From Microbacterium oleivorans (GTDB lineage: Bacteria; Actinomycetota; Actinomycetes; Actinomycetales; Microbacteriaceae), in assembly GCF_001691565.1 (NCBI RefSeq), contig NZ_MAYO01000003.1, positions 2,035,851 through 2,099,850 on the forward strand: 64,000 nucleotides of DNA. The letters run 5' to 3'. The position numbers were made by a program, and so were the translations under genes. Below the pieces are notes generated by a model that saw only the letters and a program-made list of their open reading frames with translations, was not told the origin of the DNA and searched no databases. This document shows positions 57,593-64,000 of the stretch, one piece after another. Position 1 is the stretch's first letter. Each line of letters starts with the position of its first letter.

Positions 57593-58201
57593 ATGAGCGG
57601 GGCTGAACGGCCCGAATGGGTCGTACGGGAGGACGCGAGCACGACGGTGCTCGTCGCGCTGTACGTGCGCCAGGCGCTCGGCATCCGTGCACCCGAGGAG
57701 CTCCCCCACCTGCGGGGCGCCCCCGCCGCGCAGCCCGTCGACGACGATGACGCGGCCGTGCTGCAGCGGCAATGGCTCGCGTACTGGGCGATGTCGGTCG
57801 AGCCGCAGGCGCACCCGTCCCCCGTCCCGCTCGATCTGGTCGACGGGTTCGAGACGCTCGCCGTGCTTCCCGTCGAAGGATTCGACGAGCTGCGGGCCGC
57901 CATGGCTCCGCTGGCGGAGGATGCCGTCGCGTACGCGAACTGGGCGAGCGATCGCTACGCCGCGCAGGCCCGTTCGGGCTCGTCCAGCAGCTACCGCGCC
58001 TACGCCAGTGCGATCGCCGAACACGAGCGGCGCGTCGGTCGGCGGGCGCACTCGTTCGAACTCAACGTGCAGGTGCTCCCGCTGACGCAGCGGGGCGTGT
58101 GGTGGATCGGTTCGCTCACGATCGCCGTCACCGATGGGCTCCGCGGAGACGTTGCGGCGTTCGATCCGGCGATTCAGCCGATCATCGCAGAACTCGCCTG
58201 A
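57593..58201 (+). CDS. Conserved hypothetical protein next to purM
   Basis: A 202-residue soluble protein I do not recognise. It opens with WVVREDASTTVLVALYVRQAL, has an acidic stretch (QPVDDDDAAVLQRQW), a Tyr/Ser-rich middle (RSGSSSSYRAYASAIAEHER, about 126-145) and ends with a beta-strand pair (ELNVQVLPLTQRGVWWIGS). There is no signal peptide, Cys pair or enzyme motif. A leaderless -10 gives the start. It is divergent from purM and converges on a membrane-protein gene with no bases between stops. Confidence 0.75.
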   Translation: MSGAERPEWVVREDASTTVLVALYVRQALGIRAPEELPHLRGAPAAQPVDDDDAAVLQRQWLAYWAMSVEPQAHPSPVPLDLVDGFETLAVLPVEGFDELRAAMAPLAEDAVAYANWASDRYAAQARSGSSSSYRAYASAIAEHERRVGRRAHSFELNVQVLPLTQRGVWWIGSLTIAVTDGLRGDVAAFDPAIQPIIAELA

Positions 58202-58519
58202 TCACTCCGCGTCGTCGACGCGTTCCCGCTCGATGCGCACCGTCGTGCTCCGACGGCCGAGCACGCGGTCGAAGACGAGCGCGACGACGCCGCCGAGCGC
58301 CACACCGGCCGGCACGCAGCCGAGCAGCAGGAAGCCGAAGACCTGGCTCTGCGAGTAGGTCGCGCCGGTGTTCTCGCTGATCTGACCGTCACCGAACGCG
58401 TACGTCAGGATGAGGGCGACGACGATGCCGAGTGCCGCCCCCGCGGCGAAGAACGCGGCGAACCGAGGAGTGCGCCGCAGCTGCGCGGACTCGACGTTCG
58501 TTTCGGAATGCTCGGCCAT
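58202..58519 (-). CDS. Small membrane protein, unknown
   Basis: A 105-residue protein with a polar N-terminal 20 residues, two membrane segments (about 23-45, starting FAAFFAAGAALGIVVALILT, and 64-88) and a basic tail (RRSTTVRIERERVDD). It has Gly-rich helices but no motif I can name. ATG 58519 follows GACAAT by six bases, a leaderless arrangement; the longer frame lies within other sequence. The HtaA-like gene ends upstream 22 bases away, so a shared transcript is possible. Confidence 0.75.
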   Translation of the reverse strand: MAEHSETNVESAQLRRTPRFAAFFAAGAALGIVVALILTYAFGDGQISENTGATYSQSQVFGFLLLGCVPAGVALGGVVALVFDRVLGRRSTTVRIERERVDDAE

Positions 58520-58541
58520 GAGTCCATTGTCCACCCCCGCC

Positions 58542-59294
58542 TCACGGACGCGGGTCGTCGACCATCTCCGGCTGCGCCGTACGAGCGCTGTTCCGCTTGC
58601 GCCGCTGCACCGATCCGACCGCCAGGAGCGCCGCGAGGAGCGCCGCGATCCCCACGACGACGACGGGAACCAGGATGCCGGTGCCCCCGGCGTCCTCCTT
58701 GTCATCCGCCGGCGACGCCGCGACCTCAGCGGGATCAGCGGTGGTGCAGGTGGCCACGACCGTCAGGTCGAGCGTGCCGCCCGAGCCGGACCAGAGGACC
58801 TCGCGCCCCTCCGGGGTGAGCTCTGTCGCGGCACCCACGCCGTCGAGGTTGACGGTGTCGTCCGACTCGGAGACCGCAGCAGCGCGGAAGTCGATCGTCG
58901 CCACCGGCGCCTGGGGCATCTGATCGGCACCGTCGGCCTGCACGTCGAAGAGCAGGGATCCCTTCTCGCCGTCGACGACGAGCGTCGGTGCCGAAAGGGT
59001 GGTCTTCACACCGGCCGCGCTCGTGAAGACCAGGGAACCGTCGAATCCGACGCTGCCGGCCGGAGCGACCGGCTCGAGGACGCCCTTCCCGCCGTCGAAT
59101 GTGAGGGCGCCGTCGGCGGTGGCGACGGAACCCGTCGCCCGCACGTCGGCGGCACCGGCATCCCACACGACCTTCGCCTCCGTCACCGTGCAGGTGCGAG
59201 GGGCGGCATGAGCGGGGCCCGCGCCGACCAGGGGAACGGTCGCGGCGAGGGCGATCGCGAGGATCGCGGTCGCCCCGAGGTGTCGTGCCTGCAT
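58542..59294 (-). CDS. HtaA-like domain surface protein
   Basis: A 250-residue exported protein. A signal peptide (residues 1-30, ending PAHA-AP), a beta-rich domain (about 35-190) with the HtaA pattern (VGFDGSLVFTSAAGVKTTLS, APTLVVDGEKGSLLFDV), a short acidic spacer, one membrane segment (about 208-230) and a basic tail (QRRKRNSAR). HtaA domains of corynebacteria bind haem at the cell surface, but the axial ligand Tyr/His is not obvious here. GAGAGGAA precedes the ATG. No haem ABC transporter adjoins it. Confidence 0.75.
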   Translation of the reverse strand: MQARHLGATAILAIALAATVPLVGAGPAHAAPRTCTVTEAKVVWDAGAADVRATGSVATADGALTFDGGKGVLEPVAPAGSVGFDGSLVFTSAAGVKTTLSAPTLVVDGEKGSLLFDVQADGADQMPQAPVATIDFRAAAVSESDDTVNLDGVGAATELTPEGREVLWSGSGGTLDLTVVATCTTADPAEVAASPADDKEDAGGTGILVPVVVVGIAALLAALLAVGSVQRRKRNSARTAQPEMVDDPRP

Positions 59295-59327
59295 GCGGTT
59301 CCTCTCCGCAGGAGATCGTACCGGCGG

Positions 59328-59798
59328 CTACGGGACTCCCAGGTCCTGGCGCGAGACCGAGGATGCGGGCGCGTCCAGCATCGGTCGCAGGGCGGTGGCG
59401 ACCGCTCGGGTGCGCTCGCGGTCCTCGCCGAACCACTCCTCGCTCGCTACGACGACAGGCCATGCCTCGGCCAGCAACGTCGACCCCTGCGCCGTGAGCC
59501 CCAGCCGGGAGTGCCGGCCGCGACCGGGCGCGGTCCGGCGCTCGATCAGGCCTCTGTTCGTCAGGCCGGCGAGCAGCGGCGTGACGCTCTGCGGCCGGAT
59601 GCCGACCGCGCGGGCGAGGTCGGCCTGGCTGAGACCGTCCGCCGCCGCCAGCTGAGACAGGGCACCGAACTCGACAGGCGTGAGCTGCAGCGGCGCGAGG
59701 GCTTCGCCGAGTCGGCGCGCGATCTCGCGCGCGGCGCGGACGACGGTCCAGGCGGTGATCGCATCGATCTCATCGCGGGTGACGGGCTTGACGGACAT
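59328..59798 (-). CDS. MarR family transcriptional regulator
   Basis: A 156-residue winged-helix protein (FGALSQLAAADGLSQADLAR, about 44-63; recognition helix IRPQSVTPLLAGLTNRGLI; wing TAPGRGRHSRLGLT). ATG 59798 lies six bases after TATCCT, so it is leaderless, and the longer frame would run into the operator. It is divergent from an NmrA-like gene with a dyad in between, and so probably represses that gene and itself. Confidence 0.9.
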   Translation of the reverse strand: MSVKPVTRDEIDAITAWTVVRAAREIARRLGEALAPLQLTPVEFGALSQLAAADGLSQADLARAVGIRPQSVTPLLAGLTNRGLIERRTAPGRGRHSRLGLTAQGSTLLAEAWPVVVASEEWFGEDRERTRAVATALRPMLDAPASSVSRQDLGVP

Positions 59799-59804
59799 GG
59801 GTTC

Positions 59805-59810
59805 AGGATA
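59805..59810 (-). promoter_or_regulatory. Leaderless -10 of the MarR gene at 59.8 kb
   Basis: TATCCT on the minus strand, six bases before the ATG. The position of its -35 (about 59828-59833) lies inside the dyad operator. Confidence 0.55.
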
Positions 59811-59826
59811 GGTATCGTTGTCGAGT

Positions 59827-59840
59827 ATCAGAAATCTGAT
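59827..59840. promoter_or_regulatory. MarR operator between marR-like and NmrA-like genes
   Basis: ATCAG-AAAT-CTGAT is a perfect dyad just before the AGGAGGA of the NmrA-like gene. It shares the core CAG-N4-CTG with the two MarR operators at 4.2 kb. Confidence 0.65.
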
Positions 59841-59853
59841 TCTAGGAGGATTG

Positions 59854-60732
59854 ATGGGAAACATCGTCGCAGTGACCGGCGCGACCGGGGACGTCGGCGG
59901 CAAGACCTTGTCACTTCTGCACGCGGCGGGAGTCCCGGTGCGGGCGATCGTCCGCAGGCAACGCCAGGCGAACGCCTTCGCGGCGCGCGGGATCGACGCC
60001 CGCGTCGCCGATCTCGGCGATCCGCACGCGCTGACCCGCGCGCTCGAGGGCGTCGATCAGCTCTTCCTCGTCACCGCGGTCTCGCCGGAGCAGGCGGAGC
60101 ACGGCGCTGTCGGGGTGGCCGCCGCTCGAGCCGCGGATGTGCGCGCGATCGTGCACCTGTCCGCGTCCGACGCCGCCGAGGATTCCCCGCTCCCCTGGGC
60201 TGCCGCCATCTGGACGACCAACGAGCTCGTGCGTGCGAGCGGACTGGCGTGGACGATCCTCCACGCATCGGGGTTCATGTCCAACCTGACGTCCTCTGCC
60301 CCGGCACTGCGGCGCGGCTTCCTGCCGCAGACGATGGGCGACGGCCGCATCCCGTGGATCGACACCGCGGACATCGCCAGGGTCGCGGCACGCGTCCTGC
60401 AGGACGGCGTTCACCAGGGAGCAGAGCACGTCCTCACCGGACCCGAGCTCCTTGACGGCCGCGCTCTTGCGCGTGCCCTCAGTCGCGGACTCGGGCGCGA
60501 GGTCCGCTACGTCCACCTGCCCAGCCGAGTGTTCGCCGGAATGCTCAGACTGACCGGCATGCCGACCTGGTTCGCCGAGGGCCTGCGCCAGCAGTTCGGA
60601 CGCGTCGCACGCCGAGCGATGGACGGCATCGACCTGCGCACCGACGACGTCGAGCGTCTCACCGGACACCCGGCGCGATCGGTGACGGCGTGGGCGCGGG
60701 ACAACCGCGCGACCCTGCTCGGGATGGGCTGA
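59854..60732 (+). CDS. NmrA-like NAD(P)-binding protein
   Basis: A 292-residue atypical short-chain dehydrogenase. The NAD(P) site is NIVAVTGATGDVGGKTLSLL (residues 3-22); RAIVRRQRQAN gives the NADP-preferring basic residues; VHLSASDAAEDSPLP and ETDIA-like WIDTADIARVAARVL follow. It lacks the full Tyr-x3-Lys pair, as NmrA and QorB types do, so it may sense redox or reduce a quinone. AGGAGGA precedes ATG 59854. It is divergent from the MarR regulator that probably controls it. Confidence 0.87.
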   Translation: MGNIVAVTGATGDVGGKTLSLLHAAGVPVRAIVRRQRQANAFAARGIDARVADLGDPHALTRALEGVDQLFLVTAVSPEQAEHGAVGVAAARAADVRAIVHLSASDAAEDSPLPWAAAIWTTNELVRASGLAWTILHASGFMSNLTSSAPALRRGFLPQTMGDGRIPWIDTADIARVAARVLQDGVHQGAEHVLTGPELLDGRALARALSRGLGREVRYVHLPSRVFAGMLRLTGMPTWFAEGLRQQFGRVARRAMDGIDLRTDDVERLTGHPARSVTAWARDNRATLLGMG

Positions 60733-60737
60733 GCGAC

Positions 60738-61622
60738 TCAGCGTCCCAGCGGTGCGAGGCTGGGGTGTTCCGCGACGGCGTCGGGACCGTACGTCATCAG
60801 GACCGTGATGACCGCCGCCGCCGGAACCCCCGGCCCGTGCAACATGAGCGGCTCAGCTGAGTCGAACTGGCATACGAGCGACCATTGTTCGACCTCGGGG
60901 TAGACCGCCGTCATCGCCCCGTAGTCGAAGCTCAGCCACTGTCCATTGGCATGGCAGATCAGCCTCTGGTTCGATGCGATCAGTCGCACACCCTGGTGTT
61001 CGCGCCACTGCGCGGCCGCGGCGGCCTCGGCTGCGGAGCGTCGTGCAGCGTTGCCCGCCGCGGTGACGGCGAGACCGGCCGCGACGAAGAGAGGATGACC
61101 GAAGAAGAAGCCCCCCGATTGCGCGTACGAGACGTTCTGACCGTAGAAGCGGGCGTAGGTGGCCGCTGTGTCGACGAAGAAGACCTCGTTCGGGCGGGGA
61201 ATCACGTCCCACACCCGGATCTGCGGCGGCACCTGATGGGCGGCGAGCGTTGCGCGCAGCTGCGACGTGTCCGCCCACGCCCGAGCGAACTGCTCCTGCT
61301 GTGCGCGATCAGCGAGTTCAGCGCGGTTGTATCTTCCCGTTGCGTGCCGGCGATCACGCCTCCACCCGCTCACGGCTTTCACAACGCCGACGATGAAGAA
61401 CACCAGGGCAATGAGTGGAAGCAGGAAAGCCAGTCCCAGAAGGCCGAGAGCCGCAAGGGAGGCGCCGACATCGGCCGGATCATCGGGGTCGACCTCCGAA
61501 CTGATCGCCGCAGTCCACGAGATGAACACGACGTATGCGAGCACGCCGAGGATCAGAGGCACCACCCAGCTCAGATGCCTTCGCACGCGGCCGGAACGAC
61601 GCTTCCCCTCGAACTCTCCCAC
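60738..61622 (-). CDS. Membrane-anchored hypothetical protein
   Basis: A 294-residue protein not assigned to a family. A basic start (GKRRSGRVRRHL) is followed by two membrane segments (about 15-37 and 52-82) and a soluble domain of about 200 residues with an Ala-rich helix (AARRSAAEAAAAAQWREH, about 198-215) and beta-rich end (RLICHANGQWLSFDYG). This last part resembles domains that compute a value from a stored setting, but no motif is decisive. GTG 61622 lies six bases after AAGACT. It converges on the NmrA-like gene, five bases away. Confidence 0.72.
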   Translation of the reverse strand: MGEFEGKRRSGRVRRHLSWVVPLILGVLAYVVFISWTAAISSEVDPDDPADVGASLAALGLLGLAFLLPLIALVFFIVGVVKAVSGWRRDRRHATGRYNRAELADRAQQEQFARAWADTSQLRATLAAHQVPPQIRVWDVIPRPNEVFFVDTAATYARFYGQNVSYAQSGGFFFGHPLFVAAGLAVTAAGNAARRSAAEAAAAAQWREHQGVRLIASNQRLICHANGQWLSFDYGAMTAVYPEVEQWSLVCQFDSAEPLMLHGPGVPAAAVITVLMTYGPDAVAEHPSLAPLGR

Positions 61623-61677
61623 GGCGCCAGTCTTGCATTCCGCGACGACGTGATCGTCGAGCTCTCCACAATGACCA

Positions 61678-62031
61678 TCAGGGCCGGAGCGGAAGGAGGC
61701 CGTCGAGGTTGGCCCGCACGCCCGACGCGCGGACGGAGCCGGTCGCGACGGCGTCGGCCCAGGCCGTCTGGCCGGTGGCGAGCGCGATCCAGGTCGCGGC
61801 ATCCGTCTCGATCACGTTCGGCGGAGTGCCCCGCGTGTGACGCGGCCCCTCGACCACCTGCACGGCACCGAAGGGCGGGACGCGGACCTCGACGGAGTTG
61901 CCGGGCGCCTTCTCGACGAGCAGCTGCAGGAGATAGCGGACCGCGGTCGCGAGGTCGGTGCGCGCCGCGGAGCCTGCCGCGACGGCGGCGAGCGCGTCGC
62001 GGCCGTCTCCGGTGCTGATCGTGCGGGCCAT
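61678..62031 (-). CDS. Sterol-carrier-like protein (SCP_3, mycobacterial SCP type)
   Basis: A 117-residue protein with the actinobacterial SCP_3 pattern: RYLLQLLVEKAPGNSVEVRV (about 28-47), PPFGAVQVVEGPRHTRGTPP and the end ATWIALATGQTAWADAV. It belongs to a family of small lipid-binding-fold proteins found beside purine genes in actinobacteria; the role is unclear. ATG 62031 lies seven bases after TACGGT (a leaderless -10); GTG 62040 is the alternative. It is divergent from purD. Confidence 0.87.
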   Translation of the reverse strand: MARTISTGDGRDALAAVAAGSAARTDLATAVRYLLQLLVEKAPGNSVEVRVPPFGAVQVVEGPRHTRGTPPNVIETDAATWIALATGQTAWADAVATGSVRASGVRANLDGLLPLRP

Positions 62032-62038
62032 GGATGCC

Positions 62039-62044
62039 ACCGTA
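62039..62044 (-). promoter_or_regulatory. Leaderless -10 of the SCP_3 gene
   Basis: TACGGT on the minus strand, seven bases before ATG 62031; overlaps the alternative GTG 62040. Confidence 0.45.
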
Positions 62045-62063
62045 ACGCGCGAGCGCCGCTCGG

Positions 62064-62069
62064 TAGTCT
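62064..62069 (+). promoter_or_regulatory. Leaderless -10 of purD
   Basis: TAGTCT, six bases before GTG 62076. The same hexamer and spacing occur at the HNH gene (7676-7681). Confidence 0.6.
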
Positions 62070-62075
62070 GGCGGG

Positions 62076-63347
62076 GTGAAGATCCTGGTCCTCGGCTCGG
62101 GCGCGCGCGAGCACGCCATCATCCTCGCTCTGGTCGCCGAAGGCGCCGGGCACGAGATCTTCGCGGCCCCCGGCAACGCCGGAATCGCCGCGGACGCGAC
62201 GCTCGTCGCCGACCTCGATCAGAACGATCCCGCAGCCGTCACCGCCTTCGCGAACGAGCAGCACATCGACCTCGTCGTGATCGGCCCCGAAGCGCCCCTC
62301 GTCGCGGGCGTGGCCGATGCGCTGCGCGAGCGCGGCATCCCCGTGTTCGGACCGGGCAAGGCCGCGGCGCAGATGGAGGGGTCGAAGGCGTTCGCGAAGC
62401 GGATCATGGATGCCGCCGGTGTCCCGACCGGCCGCGCGGCGCGCGCGCAGACCCGCGACGAGGTCGCCGCCGCGATCGACGAGTACGGCGCCCCCTACGT
62501 CGTGAAGGCCGACGGGCTCGCTGCCGGCAAGGGCGTCATCGTCACGTCCGACCGCGACGCGGCTCTCGCCCACGCCGACACCTACCTGCCGGGCGGGCCC
62601 GTGCTCGTCGAGGAGTTCCTCGCCGGCCCCGAGGTCTCGCTCTTCTTCCTCAGCGACGGCGACACCGTCCGCGCACTCAGCCCCGCGCAGGACTTCAAGC
62701 GGGCACTCGACGGCGACGAGGGCCCCAACACGGGCGGCATGGGCGCCTACTCGCCCCTCCCCTGGCTCGCCGAGCGGTTCGGCAGCGAAGAGGCGTTCGT
62801 CGCGCAGGTGACCGCGGAGGTCGCCGAGCCCGTCATCCGTCAGCTGGATGCCGAGGGCACCCCCTTCATCGGACTGCTTTACGCCGGGCTCATCCTGACT
62901 GACGCCGGCGTGAAGGTCATCGAGTTCAACGCTCGGTTCGGCGACCCCGAGACGCAGGTCGTCCTCCCCCGCCTGACGAGCCCGCTGTCACAGCTGCTGC
63001 TCGCCGCCGCGAGCGGCACGCTCGAGTCGGAGCCCGCTCCCGAGTTCTCAGCCGAGGCGGCCGTCACCGTCGTGCTGGCGAGCGAGGGATACCCCGAGCA
63101 GCCGCTTACGGGTCGGCCTCTCACGGGAACGGATGCCGCGGCATCCATCGACGGCGTCCACCTCGCCCACGCCGCGACGAAGAACACCGACGGCGGCCTC
63201 GTCGCGACCGGTGGCCGCGTGCTGAACGTCGTGGCCCTCGGCGCGGATCTCGCCGACGCGCGCGGCCGGGCGTACGTCGCCCTCGAGCACATCTCGCTCG
63301 AGGGGGCGCACTACCGCCGCGACATCGCCCTCAGCGCCTCGCAGTGA
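62076..63347 (+). CDS. purD: Phosphoribosylamine-glycine ligase
   Basis: A 423-residue ATP-grasp enzyme joining glycine to phosphoribosylamine, the second purine step. The N-domain starts [29 protein letters not shown] and [15 protein letters not shown] (about 68-82) follow; the ATP-grasp part holds [14 protein letters not shown] (about 145-158), [11 protein letters not shown] and [12 protein letters not shown] (about 285-296). The GTG start follows a leaderless -10. The last codons (LSASQ and stop) are part of a 20-bp tandem repeat that runs to the next gene. Confidence 0.95.
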   Translation: MKILVLGSGAREHAIILALVAEGAGHEIFAAPGNAGIAADATLVADLDQNDPAAVTAFANEQHIDLVVIGPEAPLVAGVADALRERGIPVFGPGKAAAQMEGSKAFAKRIMDAAGVPTGRAARAQTRDEVAAAIDEYGAPYVVKADGLAAGKGVIVTSDRDAALAHADTYLPGGPVLVEEFLAGPEVSLFFLSDGDTVRALSPAQDFKRALDGDEGPNTGGMGAYSPLPWLAERFGSEEAFVAQVTAEVAEPVIRQLDAEGTPFIGLLYAGLILTDAGVKVIEFNARFGDPETQVVLPRLTSPLSQLLLAAASGTLESEPAPEFSAEAAVTVVLASEGYPEQPLTGRPLTGTDAAASIDGVHLAHAATKNTDGGLVATGGRVLNVVALGADLADARGRAYVALEHISLEGAHYRRDIALSASQ

Positions 63348-63421
63348 CCCTCAGCGCCTCGCAGTGACCTTGAGCGCTTCGCCGTGACCTTCAACGCTTC
63401 GCCGTGACCTTCAACGCTTCG
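63330..63421. repeat. 20-bp tandem repeat at the purD/MFS gene ends
   Basis: Units start at 63330, 63350, 63370, 63390 and 63410: CTCAGCGCCTCGCAGTGACC twice, TTGAGCGCTTCGCCGTGACC, TTCAACGCTTCGCCGTGACC, then a 12-base partial. The first unit contains the purD stop and the last the stop of the convergent MFS gene. Confidence 0.8.
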
Positions 63422-64000
63422 CGAGGTGCGCGGGGCGACGGAGGAACAGCACCATCACGACGCCGAGCGCGATGACGCCGGCCGGGAGCAGCATGGCCTG
63501 GCCCATGGCGGTCGAGAATCCCTCGGCGACGGCCGGCGGCATCCCGCCACCGCCTCCGAAGTCGCCGCCCGCGGCATCGACGGCACCGGGCAGGTTCGCC
63601 TCGAGGCGCGCCTGCATGACCGCGGCGATCGCGGCCGACCCGATGACCGAACCGATCGTCCGCGTCGTGTTGTAGATGCCCGAGCCCGCGCCCGCCTGCT
63701 GCGGCGGCAGGTTGCGGGTCGCGGTCGTCGCGAGCGGACCCCACATGCCGGCGTTCGCGACACCGATGATCGCCGACGGGATGAGCAGCAGGAGGACAGG
63801 CGCCTCCGTGTTCATCAGGAGCACGTAACCGACGAGACCGACCACCATGAGCGAGAGTCCGGGCACGAGGAGGACGCGCGGGTCGACGCGGTCGAGGATG
63901 CGGCCGGCGAAGGGCGCGAGGACGCCCGACAGCACCGCCATCGGAATGAGGAGCAGTGCGGACTCGGTCGGGGTGAGGCCGCGCGCGAGCTGCGTGAAGA
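63411..64000 (-). CDS. MFS transporter, DHA2-type drug efflux (5' part outside the window)
   Basis: The C-terminal 196 residues of a 14-segment-type exporter; the frame is open to the window edge. Visible are FTQLARGLTPTESALLLIP and VLAPFAGRILDRVDPR, the loop with the conserved Gly/Asp/Arg pattern, NAGMWGPLATTATRNLPPQQ, AGSGIYNTTRTIGSVIGSA (motif C-like) and a Gly-rich extracellular loop. By family it exports drugs in exchange for protons. It converges on purD through a 20-bp tandem repeat. Internal ATG 63941 is not the start. Confidence 0.88.
   Translation of the reverse strand, partial: FTQLARGLTPTESALLLIPMAVLSGVLAPFAGRILDRVDPRVLLVPGLSLMVVGLVGYVLLMNTEAPVLLLLIPSAIIGVANAGMWGPLATTATRNLPPQQAGAGSGIYNTTRTIGSVIGSAAIAAVMQARLEANLPGAVDAAGGDFGGGGGMPPAVAEGFSTAMGQAMLLPAGVIALGVVMVLFLRRPAHLAKR

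Noticed and set aside
1-64000. tRNA, rRNA, prophage or insertion sequence
   Set aside because: Gaps between genes are short and none shows tRNA-like clover arms, transposase genes, integrase genes or phage structural genes.

Overview
The window looks like a chromosomal segment of a high-GC actinobacterium, most probably Microbacterium or a close relative in Microbacteriaceae. I infer this from the roughly 70% GC base composition, GTG/TTG starts with 4-bp gene overlaps, actinobacterial family proteins (DUF3073, SCP_3 sterol-carrier-like protein, Rv2578c-type radical SAM protein, DUF222/HNH nuclease, Cgl0159-type aldolase-fold protein) and a single-membrane cell plan with lipoproteins but no outer-membrane proteins. 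I see no prophage, insertion sequence, CRISPR array, rRNA or tRNA gene. Most of the DNA is ordinary core and metabolic sequence, and no gap between genes exceeds about 250 bases.

Layout. 1-4.7 kb: 3' end of a GH36 alpha-galactosidase, a MerR regulator divergent from a SulP anion transporter, a Gfo/Idh/MocA oxidoreductase, and a VOC protein divergent from a MarR regulator with two near-identical operators. 4.7-14 kb: RecQ, a GNAT, a DUF222/HNH nuclease, DUF1697, a PNPOx-family protein, a Ski2-like/DUF3516 helicase and a GH3 lipoprotein. 14-20.4 kb (minus strand): CstA and YjiX, then a LytS-type kinase, a LytTR regulator, a DUF485-like small protein and an SSS-family symporter. This looks like a monocarboxylate (pyruvate/acetate) sensing and uptake locus. 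20.5-25 kb: a small GNAT, a pirin and a complete ECF transporter (S, fused double ATPase, T; YkoEDC type). 25-28 kb: an APC permease and a saccharopine-dehydrogenase-like enzyme. 28-37 kb: a seven-gene myo-inositol catabolic operon (iolC, Cgl0159-like gene, iolA, iolB, iolD, iolE, iolG) with a divergent GntR regulator. 37-45 kb: an LCAD-like acyl-CoA dehydrogenase, AraC/GyrI regulator, VanY-type peptidase, SOS-boxed radical SAM protein, GNAT, DEAD-box RNA helicase with 25-residue repeats, and aldose epimerase. 45-53 kb: an orphan RND permease, topoisomerase IB with a small Rho-N-like partner, a 52-residue membrane protein, a TipA-type MerR regulator, a DUF4097-PadR operon and a universal stress protein. 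53-64 kb: purine genes (purF, purM, purD) among DUF3073, MFS transporters, an HtaA-like protein, a MarR/NmrA pair and an SCP_3 protein.

Regulation can be read unusually well here. Many genes carry an extended -10 hexamer of the TANNNT type ending 6-7 bases before the start codon, the signature of leaderless mRNAs, and this fixes several starts (purM, vanY-like, recQ, SCP_3). Clear dyad operators lie beside MarR, MerR, TipA-type and PadR regulators, and a LexA-type SOS box overlaps the -10 of the radical SAM gene.

Structure not explained by genes includes: a REPIN-like pair of inverted CGAGACTGAATAC termini found once between genes and once in frame inside an ECF ATPase linker; a second family of near-identical 57-bp hairpins at two convergent gene ends; 21-bp direct repeats upstream of cstA that fit the spacing of LytTR sites; 20-bp tandem repeats where purD meets the last gene; and strong over-use of GGATGCC/GGCATCC. 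The best candidate for an under-described system is the 14.1-20.4 kb locus, where one LytS/LytTR pair sits between two different monocarboxylate importers.
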